A stretch of 64,000 bases of DNA, from NCBI GenBank assembly GCA_029572955.1, contig JAKPQE010000020.1, positions 1-64,000 on the forward strand. The letters are read 5' to 3'. A model generated the notes under the pieces. That model saw only the letters and a list, made by a program, of their open reading frames with translations. It had not been told where the DNA came from and did not search any database. The position numbers and the translations under genes were made by a program. Below are positions 1-7,840 of the stretch, piece by piece. The number at the start of each line of letters is the position of its first letter. Position 1 is the first letter of the stretch. Source of the DNA: Pseudomonadota bacterium. Lineage in GTDB: Bacteria > Pseudomonadota > Alphaproteobacteria > Rhizobiales > JAKPQE01.

Positions 1-225
1 GCCGCCATCGCCGAGCCCGTCGAGACCGCGCTCGTCGGCGTCTTCGACCTCACCAAGATCGGCTCGCAGGCCTGGACCGCGGGGGCCAGGATCTTTTGGG
101 ACGACACCAACAAGCGCACCACCAACGTGGCCACCTCGAACACGCTGATCGGCGTCGCCATCGAGGCGGTCGCGGGCGGGGCCGGTGACACCGTCGGCCG
201 GGTGCGGTTGAACGGCGCGTTCTGA
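1..225 (+). CDS. Phage capsid decoration protein, DUF2190-like (partial, C-terminal end)
   Basis: The last 74 codons of a gene that begins before the window. The visible residues (FDLTKIGSQAWTAGARIFWD, then an AIEAVAGG segment and the ending VRLNGAF) follow the pattern of the DUF2190 family, small proteins that decorate or cement phage capsids. Its stop overlaps the start of the next gene (TGATG), so the two are probably translationally coupled. This places the window's left edge at the junction of the head and tail modules of a prophage. The family call rests on pattern recognition of a short C-terminus. Confidence 0.7.
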   Translation, partial: AAIAEPVETALVGVFDLTKIGSQAWTAGARIFWDDTNKRTTNVATSNTLIGVAIEAVAGGAGDTVGRVRLNGAF

Positions 226-536
226 TGAGCGCTTTCGCTGCCGCCGTCAGCGCGCTCTTCGCCGATCCGAATATCGGCAGGGATGCAGTCTACACGCCCG
301 AGGGCGGCGCGCCCGTTCTGGTGCGCGTCGTCGCCCGGCGCGCGGACGCGGTTACTGATTTCGGCGATGCAAGGATCTGGTCCGAGACCACGCGCGTGGA
401 TCTGCAGGTGGCCGAGGTGGCGAACCCGCGCCCCGGCGACAGGGTCGAGATCGACAGCGAAGCCTTCCTCATTCAGGGGGAGCCCGTCCGCGACCGCGAG
501 CAGCTCGTCTGGACCGTCGATCTGAGGCCCGCGTGA
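225..536 (+). CDS. Phage head-tail joining protein (gpFII/Phage_attach-like)
   Basis: A 103-residue protein. Size, position directly after the capsid gene and a beta-rich sequence (PVLVRVVARRAD, then DRVEIDSEAFLIQGEPVRDR, ending in VWTVDLRPA) fit the lambda gpFII-like head-tail attachment family, which forms the ring where the tail docks on the capsid. The ATG overlaps the upstream stop, and its own TGA overlaps the GTG of the next gene, a tightly packed late phage operon. The family is short and divergent, so the assignment leans on gene order as much as on sequence. Confidence 0.65.
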   Translation: MSAFAAAVSALFADPNIGRDAVYTPEGGAPVLVRVVARRADAVTDFGDARIWSETTRVDLQVAEVANPRPGDRVEIDSEAFLIQGEPVRDREQLVWTVDLRPA

Positions 537-1171
537 AACTGAAGCTCGATATCGATCCCGACATCGTCGCGATGATGGCGGCCGAAGTCGCGGCGGGCGA
601 ACGCGCTGTCACGGCCGCCATGCGCGAGGCCGGTCCCGGGCTGAAGACGGCGTGGCGGCTGCAGATCACTGGCGCGGGGCTCGGGCCCCGGCTCGCCAAC
701 TCGATCCGAAGCCAGAACTTCCCGAGGTCGGGCGAGAGCCTGGAAGCCGCGGCGCTGGTCTGGTCGAAAGCACCGGTCATCGTGGGTGCGCATGACACCG
801 GCCCGCTGATCCGCTCGAAAGACGGGTTCTGGCTGGCGATCCCGCTGCCCGCCGCAGGCAAATCCCTGCGAGGCGGCCGGATCACGCCCGGCGAATGGGA
901 ACGACGACGCGGGCTGCGCCTGCGGTTCGTCTATCGCCGCATGGGGCCGAGCCTGCTGGTCGCCGAAGGGCGGCTGAACACAAAGGGTCAGGCGGTTGTC
1001 TCGCGCTCCAAGACCGGGCGCGGCAAGGTCACCGCGCCGATCTTCCTGCTGGTCCCGCAGGTGAAGCTGCCCAAGCGCCTTGATCTGGCGCGGGACGCGG
1101 ACCGGGCGTTGGACAGTGTGCCGGGCCTGATCGTGGCTAACTGGGTGAGCACGAAGCTTGATGGCGGCTAG
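533..1171 (+). CDS. Phage tail-completion-type protein, DUF6441-like
   Basis: A 212-residue protein that starts at GTG 533, overlapping the previous stop by four bases. The alternating charged and hydrophobic N-terminus, the central segment DTGPLIRSKDGFWLAIPLPA and the ending LIVANWVSTKLDGG match the DUF6441 proteins found between head-tail joining and tail terminator genes in Rhodobacterales prophages. The position is that of a tail-completion or head-tail adaptor protein, but I know of no experimental function. No catalytic motif or membrane segment is visible. The prophage operon breaks just after it, where two genes of opposite strand and lower GC are inserted. Confidence 0.6.
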   Translation: MKLKLDIDPDIVAMMAAEVAAGERAVTAAMREAGPGLKTAWRLQITGAGLGPRLANSIRSQNFPRSGESLEAAALVWSKAPVIVGAHDTGPLIRSKDGFWLAIPLPAAGKSLRGGRITPGEWERRRGLRLRFVYRRMGPSLLVAEGRLNTKGQAVVSRSKTGRGKVTAPIFLLVPQVKLPKRLDLARDADRALDSVPGLIVANWVSTKLDGG

Positions 1172-1806
1172 TGTTCTGCGTCGAGCTTCGCAACGCTATC
1201 TCCCAGTGCATTCAGGAGTCGTCGAAAATCGTCACCCTCCCGAAGAATATTCTTGGCATCCTCAATGAAGCCCGCATCGCCGTCGAACGAAGGATGATCT
1301 TTACCCATGTCGATCACAGCTTGAGCATGCGCCACCATCTCATTGAGAGTGTCCCGAGTTTTCTGCAGGGTGCCCGTTTTGTTCATCTCGCGCAACGCGC
1401 TATACAAATGATGCAACGAAATCATCGCGTAGTAGTGTTGCGGAACACCTCTTGAAATCAGTTTATTGCAGAAATCCACTCTTTCGGACAGAATCCCGAC
1501 TAGGAGCTCGAGCTTTTGTTCCTTTGGAATTCCAGCTGCCGAGATTTCCTGCTGCATATTCCCAAGGAGCCACACCATCTGCTTTAAAGAAGGGACATCG
1601 CCAGCGATGGCTTCTTTCCTAATAACCAAGGTGATTTCTCTTTGTTTATCGCTGCCAAGCCATGCGCTTATAAAATCCTCGTCACCAAGGATTTCGGAAG
1701 TTATCCTTCGATCGGCGTAGAGCAAATTGGCCACCGCCTTGGGGTCTTGACAGATTTTAGTGTAGTTTTTCTTCTTTCCCAACCCAAACAAAATTCTTCC
1801 TTTCAT
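1168..1806 (-). CDS. Unknown helical protein, second gene of a cargo cassette
   Basis: I do not recognise this 212-residue protein. I chose the ATG at 1806 because it overlaps the stop of the upstream gene as ATGA and has GGGGAAG just before it; an upstream ATG at 1845 would add 13 residues. The sequence is soluble and strongly helical: a basic N-terminus (MKGRILFGLGKKKNYTKI), then repeated helix pairs (ADRRITSEILGDEDFISAWL; GDVPSLKQMVWLLGNMQQ; YAMISLHHLYSALREMNK) that resemble tetratricopeptide- or Sel1-like packing without a clean repeat. GC is about half, well below its neighbours. Its last bases overlap the stop of the + strand phage gene. An accessory (moron, defence or regulatory) role is inferred from position only. 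Confidence 0.6.
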   Translation of the reverse strand: MKGRILFGLGKKKNYTKICQDPKAVANLLYADRRITSEILGDEDFISAWLGSDKQREITLVIRKEAIAGDVPSLKQMVWLLGNMQQEISAAGIPKEQKLELLVGILSERVDFCNKLISRGVPQHYYAMISLHHLYSALREMNKTGTLQKTRDTLNEMVAHAQAVIDMGKDHPSFDGDAGFIEDAKNILREGDDFRRLLNALGDSVAKLDAEH

Positions 1807-2552
1807 CTTCCCCAATCGTGAGCGCCGCCGTCCGACGTTAACCAAACGCCATCAGAAAGGTATATCGGTCCGCCGTCGCCCCCAAGGGCGGAATATAGGT
1901 CATCCTCGCGATCCCGAACCCTAGGAGGCGGCTTCGGTAGGGCTTTTGTGGTCTGTATCGGCTCCACCATGGCCTCGAGGTTCTCCGAGTTTTGAAGGAA
2001 AGACTGACCAAATTTCGCTGTGCGTTCTAGGATGTTATCTCGGCTTCCATGGAATGTTTGTCGAATGAAAGGGCCGTCGCCCTGGCTGGTTGAAAGAACC
2101 GAGTTTGGTTTCATTTCTTCGACGGGGAGGCCTTCAATGATCTGCACGTCAATTCCGTTCTTTCGCATAAGTATGAGCGAAGTTTGACGTTTATTAATCG
2201 CCGAATAGGCCATCTTGTACATCTTGCTCGCGGGCCGACGTGGTATCCACCCTATCCTGTAGAGGTAAACTGCTAGATCATAAGGACGCGCCATGCCCTC
2301 CACACTTCGCGACTGGCCGGGCGGCAATATGATACCTTCTTGAGTGAAACGCGCTTCGGACGCGAGGCATTCGATTGTATTTTGACAGTTCCAGTTAAGG
2401 AAATTTATGTCAGATATGCGCGCCCACTTCAGCGGTCGGTTGTTCATCTTGACCACGACCTCATCACCGATTTTCAGATCGGTCCGAAGGCAGTTCACCG
2501 GATAGGTCGTCCCGGTGTTATCGAAAGCAACATGTGCGATTATGTATGACAA
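1803..2552 (-). CDS. Unknown protein, first gene of a cargo cassette
   Basis: An unrecognised 249-residue protein starting at TTG 2552, with GGGAG about seven bases upstream; no better ATG lies nearby. The N-terminal third looks beta-rich (SYIIAHVAFDNTGTTYPVNC, then LKIGDEVVVKM), with two cysteines in NWNCQNTIEC. A middle block (YKMAYSAINKRQTSLILMRK) is basic. The C-terminus is a proline-rich linker (ALPKPPPRVRDREDD) followed by a short acidic and aromatic tail. There is no signal peptide or membrane helix. It is coupled by ATGA to the helical protein downstream, and both lie against the direction of the phage tail genes. A conserved small domain plus linker and tail suggests protein-protein interaction, but no function can be claimed. 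Confidence 0.6.
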   Translation of the reverse strand: MSYIIAHVAFDNTGTTYPVNCLRTDLKIGDEVVVKMNNRPLKWARISDINFLNWNCQNTIECLASEARFTQEGIILPPGQSRSVEGMARPYDLAVYLYRIGWIPRRPASKMYKMAYSAINKRQTSLILMRKNGIDVQIIEGLPVEEMKPNSVLSTSQGDGPFIRQTFHGSRDNILERTAKFGQSFLQNSENLEAMVEPIQTTKALPKPPPRVRDREDDLYSALGGDGGPIYLSDGVWLTSDGGAHDWGR

Positions 2553-2674
2553 CTACGGCTCCCGTCATCTTGAAGCCAATGTCCCTATAGAGTTGAAGCG
2601 GGTCAAGGACCTATGTTGCTCGACAGTTCGGACACTTCGCAGCGGCTTTTTTGCCCTAACAGAATAGCGATCTC
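2553..2674. promoter_or_regulatory. Intergenic space between cargo cassette and tail genes
   Basis: This 122-bp stretch separates the divergent cargo cassette from the resumed tail operon and must hold the cassette's promoter. On the minus strand a TTGACC hexamer lies about 65 bases before the TTG start, but no convincing -10 box sits at the right spacing. No repeat or tRNA end was seen that would mark an insertion boundary. Confidence 0.3.
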
Positions 2675-3094
2675 ATGCCCACCCCACGCGAAACCATCCT
2701 CGCCGCGCTGCACGCGCGGCTTTCGGCGTTGCCCGCCACCGCGCTGCGGGGTGACGTGCTGCCCGAGCGCGTCCCGGCCGAGGGGTTGCTGATCCTGCGC
2801 GACGGCGAGCCGGGGGAGCCCGAGGTGACGCTGTCGCCACTACGCTACCATTACCAGCATCGCGCCGAGATCGAGGCTGTCGTGCAGGGCACCGCCCGTG
2901 ACGCCGCCTTCGACACGCTGACCGCCAGCATCGGCGCGGCGCTCGCCGTCGACCGGACGCTGGGCGGGCTCTGCGACTGGGTCGAGGCCGAAGCCCCGCG
3001 CCCGGTCGATCTGCCGGTCGAGGGCGCCGCCAGCCTGAAGGCCGCCGTGATCCCGGTCATTCTGCACTACACCACGGCCGACCCTCTGGCCTGA
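2675..3094 (+). CDS. Phage tail terminator-like protein (gpU type)
   Basis: A 139-residue protein beginning MPTPRETILAALHARLSALP and carrying a YHYQHRAEIEAVVQ strand and a FDTLTASIGAALAVDRTLGG helix. This N-terminal helix plus beta layout is typical of gpU-like tail terminators, which cap the growing tail tube and join it to the head. In related prophages this gene lies directly before the tail tube gene, as here (25 bp gap). It is the first tail gene after the opposite-strand cassette, so that insertion split the operon between DUF6441 and this gene without damaging either. Confidence 0.55.
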   Translation: MPTPRETILAALHARLSALPATALRGDVLPERVPAEGLLILRDGEPGEPEVTLSPLRYHYQHRAEIEAVVQGTARDAAFDTLTASIGAALAVDRTLGGLCDWVEAEAPRPVDLPVEGAASLKAAVIPVILHYTTADPLA

Positions 3095-3118
3095 CCCCAC
3101 CTACAACAGGAGAACACC

Positions 3119-4057
3119 ATGGCACGAGCCCAGGGGGCGCGGGCGCAGATGGCGCTTGCGTTCGAGACCGTCTATGGCACGCCGCCCGCAGGCGGCTTCA
3201 CAAAGATGCCCTTCGCCAGCACCACGCTCGGGGCGGAGCAGCCGCTGCTGAACTCCGAGCTTCTCGGCTACGGCCGCGATCCGCTGGCGCCGATCAAGGA
3301 CGCGGTGACGGCAGACGGCGATGTCGTCGTGCCGCTCGACGCCGAGGCCTTCGGCTTCTGGCTGAAGGCAGCTTTTGGCGCGCCGTCGACGACGGGTACC
3401 GGCCCTTGGACGCACGAGTTCCAGTCCGGCGCCTGGACCCTGCCGAGCCTCTCCATCGAGACCGGCATGCCTGAGGTCCCGCGCTACGCCATGTATTCCG
3501 GCTGCGTGCTCGACCAGATCACATGGCAGATGCAGCGGTCTGGCCTGCTGACGGCCACCGCCCGGCTGGTGGCGCAGGGGGAGACGGTGGCTACGACCAC
3601 CAGCGCCGGAACTCCGGCTGCACTGGAGCTGAAGCGGTTCGGCCATTTCAACGGGTCAATCACGCGGAACGGCTCGGCCCTCGGCAATGTGGTCTCGGCC
3701 GACATTACCTATGCCAACAACCTCGACCGCATCGAGACCATCCGTTCGGACGGCCGCATCGACGGCGCGGACCCCTCCATCGCGGCGCTCACCGGCTCCA
3801 TCGAGGTCCGGTTCGCCGACAGCACGCTGGTGACGCAGGCGATCAACGGCGATCCCTGTGAGCTCGAGTTCGCCTACGTCCTGCCGTCGGGCGAGAGCTT
3901 CACCTTCACCGTGCATGCCGTCTACCTGCCGCGACCCCGGATCGAGATTTCCGGGCCGCAGGGCGTGCAGGCCACCTTCGACTGGCAGGCCGCCCGCGAC
4001 AGCGTGGTCGGGCGGATGTGCACTGCTACCCTGATCAACGACATCGAGGTGTACTGA
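3119..4057 (+). CDS. Phage major tail tube protein
   Basis: A 312-residue structural protein. It begins MARAQGARAQMALAFETVYG, the usual start of long-tail tube proteins of this type. Strand-rich segments follow: YAMYSGCVLDQITWQMQRSG, then DITYANNLDRIETIRSDGRI, ending in a beta-rich ARDSVVGRMCTATLINDIEVY-type tail. Proteins with this fold polymerise into the tube of siphophage tails. GAGAA-type ribosome-binding bases lie before the ATG, and it sits directly before the tail chaperone genes, the canonical order. Length is normal for the family. There is no sign of damage. Confidence 0.8.
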   Translation: MARAQGARAQMALAFETVYGTPPAGGFTKMPFASTTLGAEQPLLNSELLGYGRDPLAPIKDAVTADGDVVVPLDAEAFGFWLKAAFGAPSTTGTGPWTHEFQSGAWTLPSLSIETGMPEVPRYAMYSGCVLDQITWQMQRSGLLTATARLVAQGETVATTTSAGTPAALELKRFGHFNGSITRNGSALGNVVSADITYANNLDRIETIRSDGRIDGADPSIAALTGSIEVRFADSTLVTQAINGDPCELEFAYVLPSGESFTFTVHAVYLPRPRIEISGPQGVQATFDWQAARDSVVGRMCTATLINDIEVY

Positions 4058-4059
4058 GA

Positions 4060-4497
4060 ATGCTGACGCTCGACCTGACCAACGCGCCCCGCTGGCATGA
4101 CCTCGCGCCCGGCGTGCGGGTGCAGCTGCGCCCGCTGACCACGGCGCTGATGGTGATGACCCGCAGCGACCCGGCCGTCGAGGCGGTGCCGGACGAGGCT
4201 TCAGACGAGGAACGCGCCGTCGCCTTCGCCAAGGCGCTTGCGCGGCGGGCGGTGCTCGCCTGGGAGGGCATGGGCGATGCGGACGGCAACCCCATCGACC
4301 CGAGCCCCGAGGCCATCGACGCGCTGCTCGACATCTGGCCGATCTTCGAGGCCTTCCAGCTGACCTACGTTTCCAAAGGCCTGTTGCTGGAGCAGGAAAA
4401 AAACGCCTCCGCGCTCTCGCCGAATGGTCCTTCGGCGGGGGCGACCGATATTGCGACGCCTGCCAAGCGGCGTGCGAAGACTGCCCGACGCGGCTAA
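4060..4497 (+). CDS. Tail assembly chaperone (G-like product)
   Basis: A 145-residue protein starting at ATG 4060, two bases after the tail tube stop; the frame stays open upstream to 4018 but lies within the tail tube gene. It begins MLTLDLTNAPRWHDLAPGVR and is helical and acidic, as expected of the lambda gpG-like chaperone that coats the tape measure before tail tube assembly. After about residue 115 the zero frame becomes low in complexity (ASALSPNGPSAGATDIATPA), while the -1 frame looks protein-like and leads into the next gene. A slippery heptamer sits exactly at that switch. The short product is probably the abundant form. Confidence 0.75.
   Translation: MLTLDLTNAPRWHDLAPGVRVQLRPLTTALMVMTRSDPAVEAVPDEASDEERAVAFAKALARRAVLAWEGMGDADGNPIDPSPEAIDALLDIWPIFEAFQLTYVSKGLLLEQEKNASALSPNGPSAGATDIATPAKRRAKTARRG
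4398..4404 (+). promoter_or_regulatory. Candidate programmed -1 ribosomal frameshift site (A AAA AAC)
   Basis: Seven bases A AAA AAC sit in the correct phase (zero frame codons GAA AAA AAC) near the end of the tail chaperone gene. After a -1 slip, reading resumes at base 4404 and stays open without a stop to 4724. It gives EWSFGGGDRYCDACQAACED and then joins in frame with the small gene at 4506. The fused protein would be about 221 residues. Such G/G-T frameshifts are a conserved feature of long-tailed phages. The site is seen directly; its use is inferred. Confidence 0.65.
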
Positions 4498-4505
4498 ACC
4501 GACCG

Positions 4506-4724
4506 ATGACCCACGAGGGCTGGCAGGTCTGGGATCTGGTCGGCCGCCTCGGGGGGCAGCTGCGGGTGCTGCCCGGCGCGGTGATCGGCTGGGACATGTC
4601 GGCGGCGCTGGCGCTCGGTGACGCGCTCGGCGTGCCGCCGCTCGCCATGGCCGAACTGCTGCCCGTGATCGAGGCGGTGATGGTCACCAAACTCAACGAA
4701 CAGATGGATCACTCCCGTGGCTGA
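4506..4724 (+). CDS. T-domain of the tail chaperone (72 aa if translated alone)
   Basis: This frame encodes MTHEGWQVWDLVGRLGGQLR and ends EQMDHSRG. Small proteins of this kind are annotated as separate genes after the tail chaperone in Rhodobacterales prophages. In this sequence the frame is open back to 4404 and is joined to the chaperone by the -1 slippery site, so the real product may be a G-T fusion whose extra domain recruits tail tube subunits. The intervening -1 segment carries four cysteines in a short span (CDACQAACEDC), suggesting a metal-binding knuckle. No good ribosome-binding site precedes ATG 4506. It overlaps the tape measure start by eight bases. Confidence 0.6.
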   Translation: MTHEGWQVWDLVGRLGGQLRVLPGAVIGWDMSAALALGDALGVPPLAMAELLPVIEAVMVTKLNEQMDHSRG

Positions 4725-7152
4725 GAAGAGAGTCAGCGTCCGCCTCGCGGCCGTGGGCGGACGGCAGGTGCGCGCCGAACTGGAAGGTGTCGGTGAGGCC
4801 GGGTCGCGCGGCTTCGGAAGGCTGGGCCGGGAGATGGAGGCCGCGAATACCCGGCTGGCGGCCTTCTCGCGGCGTGTTGCTGTCGCGGCCGCCGCCGCCG
4901 TAGCAGCTGCCGCCGCCGCTGGTGTGGCGATGATCCGCTCCGGCCTCCAGACGGTCGATGCGCAGGCCAAGCTCGCGCAGTCCCTCGGCACCACCGTCGC
5001 CTCGATCCAGACGCTCGAGCGTGCGGGCGAGCTGGCGGGCGTGTCGATGTCCGGGATCGAACAGGCCACCAAGGACCTGACGCGCCGTCTCAGCCAGGCG
5101 GCGGCTGGGACAGGCCCCGCCGCCGATGCGCTCGACCGGCTGGGCCTTTCCGCCACCGACCTGATCGCCCTGCCGCTGGACCAGCGTGTCGGCGCGATCA
5201 ACGCCGCCATCGAGAACTTCGTGCCCGCCGCCGAACGCGCGGCGGTCGCGGGCCAGCTCTTCGGCGAGGAAGGCTCCATCGCGATGAGCCGGATCGACAC
5301 GGCGACGCTGCGCCAGGCAACGGAGGACGTGCTTGCCTTCGGCGTTGTCGTCTCCGAGCAGGATGCCGACCAGATCGAGCGGACGAACGACGCGATCTCG
5401 CGCCTCGGGCTGATCTGGCGCGGGCTGTCGAACCAGCTGGCCGTTGCTGCCGCCCCGGCCCTTGAGGCGGTCGCCAATGCCATGGCGGCCATCGCCAGCC
5501 GCACCGGGCCGCTCGGCATCGCCATTCGCGGCCTCTTCGACAATATCGGCCGCCTGACCACCTATGCCGTGACCTTCGCGACCTTCCTCGCGGGCCGCTG
5601 GGTCGTCGGGCTGGCCGCCGCCGCGCTGTCGGTCCGCGGGTTCGCAACCGCGCTCGTCGTGCTGCGCGGGGCACTGATCCGCACAGGCATCGGTGCGCTG
5701 ATCGTCGGCGTGGGCGAGCTGATCTACCAGCTGTCCCAATTCGTTGCCCGCGTGGGCGGGGTCGGCGAAGCCTTCCGGCTGCTCTCCGATCTGGCCTCCG
5801 AGGTATGGTCGCGGGTCGGGCTCGCGCTCGACGCCGCGCTGGCCCGCATGGCGGCTGGATGGGAGGGGTTGAAGGCCGCCGCGCTCTCGGCTCTTGACGG
5901 CACCGTCGCGGGCGTCGTGGGTTTTGGGGACCGCACTGTCGCGATCTTTCAGGGCGCCTATGACGGCGCGGTGGCGATCTGGGGCAGCCTGCCGGGCGCC
6001 ATCGGCGACTTCGCCTACCAGGCCGCAAACGGGCTGATCGGCGGGGTCGAGGCGATGCTGAACGGCGTCGTCACGCGGATCAACAGCTTCATCGAGACCC
6101 TGAACGCCGCGCTGGCCCTGCTGCCCGAATGGGCGACCGGCGAAGGTGGCGTGCGGATCGGCACGCTCGACGCGGTGGACCTGAGCCGGATCGACAACCC
6201 GTTCGAGGGGGCCGCGACGGCGGCTGGCACCGCGGCGGCCGATGCGTTCTCGGCGGCGCTTTCTCGGACCTACATCACTCCGCCCGATCTCGGTCTCGGC
6301 GCGATGGCGGAAGACGCGCGCGCCCGGGCCGATGCCTATCGCGAGGCCGCGGGTATGTTGACCGATGCAGCGACCCGGCCGCTTGCTGCCTGGCAGGCGC
6401 TGAAGGATGCCGTGACCGGGTCCGGCACAGAGGCCGAGACTGCGCTGACAGATGCGGCGACCTCCGCCGATGCGCTCGCGACCGGGCTCGACGACACCGC
6501 CGCCGCGGCCAATGGCGCCGGAGGTGCTGCCCGCGATGCCGGAACCGCCGCTGGCGAAGGGGCCGAGCGTGCGCTGACCGGATGGCAGGCCGTGACGGCG
6601 GCGCTGTCGGATTATGCAAGCAGGGCGCGGGAGATTGGCGGCGATATCGGCCAGAGCCTCGTCAGCGCGTTTCAGTCCGCCGAAGATGCGGTCGGTGAGT
6701 TCGTGAAGACCGGCAAGCTGAACTTCCGCGATCTGGTGACCTCGCTCATTGCCGATCTGGCGAAGCTGGCGGCGCGGCGCTTCATCCTCGGTCCCATCGC
6801 CAACGCGCTCTCGGGCGCGCTTGGCGGCGCGGGCGGGATCTTCGCCAACATCCTGCACGCGGGCGGCATGGTCGGATCGTCCGGCCCCTCGCGCATGGTC
6901 CCGGCCATGGCCTTCGCCGCCGCGCCGCGGATGCATTCGGGCGGCGCTGTCGGGCTTCGGCACGACGAGGTTCCGGCAATCCTGCAGCGGGGCGAACAGG
7001 TGCTCTCGCGTCGCGAGGCACAGAGCTACGGCGCGGGCGGCGGGATCAACGTCACCATCATGGCCCGCGACGCCGAGAGCTTCCGACAGTCCCGCACGCA
7101 GGTCGCGGCGGACATCGCCCGGGCGGTCTCGCTCGGGCGGAGGGGCATGTGA
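4717..7152 (+). CDS. Phage tail tape measure protein
   Basis: An 811-residue protein starting at GTG 4717. The N-terminus holds coiled-coil-prone helices and an alanine-rich hydrophobic run (VAVAAAAAVAAAAAAGVAMI). Hydrophobic segments follow around residues 270-350, then alanine/glycine-rich helices. The C-terminus carries the lambda tape-measure C-terminal signature (FKTGKLNFRDLVTSLIADLA, then AARRFILGPIANALSGALGG) and a tail-tip segment LRHDEVPAILQRGEQVLSRR. Tape measure length sets tail length; 811 residues implies a modest siphophage tail. It lies directly after the chaperone that binds it. The gene is intact. Confidence 0.88.
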   Translation: MAEKRVSVRLAAVGGRQVRAELEGVGEAGSRGFGRLGREMEAANTRLAAFSRRVAVAAAAAVAAAAAAGVAMIRSGLQTVDAQAKLAQSLGTTVASIQTLERAGELAGVSMSGIEQATKDLTRRLSQAAAGTGPAADALDRLGLSATDLIALPLDQRVGAINAAIENFVPAAERAAVAGQLFGEEGSIAMSRIDTATLRQATEDVLAFGVVVSEQDADQIERTNDAISRLGLIWRGLSNQLAVAAAPALEAVANAMAAIASRTGPLGIAIRGLFDNIGRLTTYAVTFATFLAGRWVVGLAAAALSVRGFATALVVLRGALIRTGIGALIVGVGELIYQLSQFVARVGGVGEAFRLLSDLASEVWSRVGLALDAALARMAAGWEGLKAAALSALDGTVAGVVGFGDRTVAIFQGAYDGAVAIWGSLPGAIGDFAYQAANGLIGGVEAMLNGVVTRINSFIETLNAALALLPEWATGEGGVRIGTLDAVDLSRIDNPFEGAATAAGTAAADAFSAALSRTYITPPDLGLGAMAEDARARADAYREAAGMLTDAATRPLAAWQALKDAVTGSGTEAETALTDAATSADALATGLDDTAAAANGAGGAARDAGTAAGEGAERALTGWQAVTAALSDYASRAREIGGDIGQSLVSAFQSAEDAVGEFVKTGKLNFRDLVTSLIADLAKLAARRFILGPIANALSGALGGAGGIFANILHAGGMVGSSGPSRMVPAMAFAAAPRMHSGGAVGLRHDEVPAILQRGEQVLSRREAQSYGAGGGINVTIMARDAESFRQSRTQVAADIARAVSLGRRGM

Positions 7153-7213
7153 GTGCGACCCCGCAAGTGGGAACCGGTTGCGGGGGCCAGAGCACGAACC
7201 ACGGAGAGAATTG

Positions 7214-7840
7214 ATGGCGTTCCATGAGGTCCGGTTTCCGGACAACATCAGCCGGGGCGCGCGGGGCGGACCCGAGCGGCGCACCCAGATCGTCGAATTG
7301 GCCTCGGGCGACGAGGAGCGCAACGCCAGCTGGGCCAATTCGCGCCGCCGCTACGATGTCGCCTACGGCATCCGCCGCGCCGACGATCTGGCGGCGGTCG
7401 TCGCCTTCTTCGAGGCCCGCAACGGGCGGCTCTACGGGTTCCGCTTCAAGGACTGGGGCGACCACAAATCCTGCCTGCCTTCGGGGACAACCGCACCGAC
7501 CGACCAGGTGATTGGCACCGGCGACGGTGCGACGACGACTTTCCAGCTGGTGAAGCGCTACGCCTCGGGCAGCCAGACATGGGTGCGGACCATCGCCAAG
7601 CCGGTCGCGGGCTCGGTCACCGTCGCTCTGAATGGCGCACCCCAAGCGTCCGGCTGGTCCGTCGATACCACGACCGGCGTCATCACCTTCACCACCGCGC
7701 CGGGCGCGGGCGTCGCGATCACCGCAGGCTTCGAGTTCGATGTCCCGGTCCGCTTCGACACCGACGTGCTCGACGTAACGCTCGATCTCGAGCGGCTTGG
7801 CTCGATCACCTCCATCCCGCTTCTGGAGATCCGACGATGA
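7214..7840 (+). CDS. Distal tail protein, DUF2460 (GTA gp12-like)
   Basis: A 208-residue protein from ATG 7214, preceded by GGAGAG. It begins MAFHEVRFPDNISRGARGGP, the hallmark of DUF2460/TIGR02217 proteins, which correspond to gene 12 of the Rhodobacter gene transfer agent and form part of the distal tail/baseplate hub. Internal motifs RRRYDVAYGIRR and GRLYGFRFKDWGDHKS agree with the family, and the second half is a beta-rich domain. Normal length. The frame extends upstream into the tape measure gene, but ATG 7214 is the only start with family homology. It ends in an ATGA overlap with the holin-like gene. Confidence 0.88.
   Translation: MAFHEVRFPDNISRGARGGPERRTQIVELASGDEERNASWANSRRRYDVAYGIRRADDLAAVVAFFEARNGRLYGFRFKDWGDHKSCLPSGTTAPTDQVIGTGDGATTTFQLVKRYASGSQTWVRTIAKPVAGSVTVALNGAPQASGWSVDTTTGVITFTTAPGAGVAITAGFEFDVPVRFDTDVLDVTLDLERLGSITSIPLLEIRR

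Noticed and set aside
2553-2674. A sigma-70 promoter for the cargo cassette
   Set aside because: A TTGACC is present, but the TATAGG that follows is only 11 bp away and no other good -10 box has the right spacing, so I list only the region.
4693-7338. A very long open frame on the minus strand opposite the tape measure gene (881 codons)
   Set aside because: It is antisense to a gene with clear family features, has an extreme Arg/Gly/Asp-rich composition, and arises because high third-position GC removes stops on the opposite strand.
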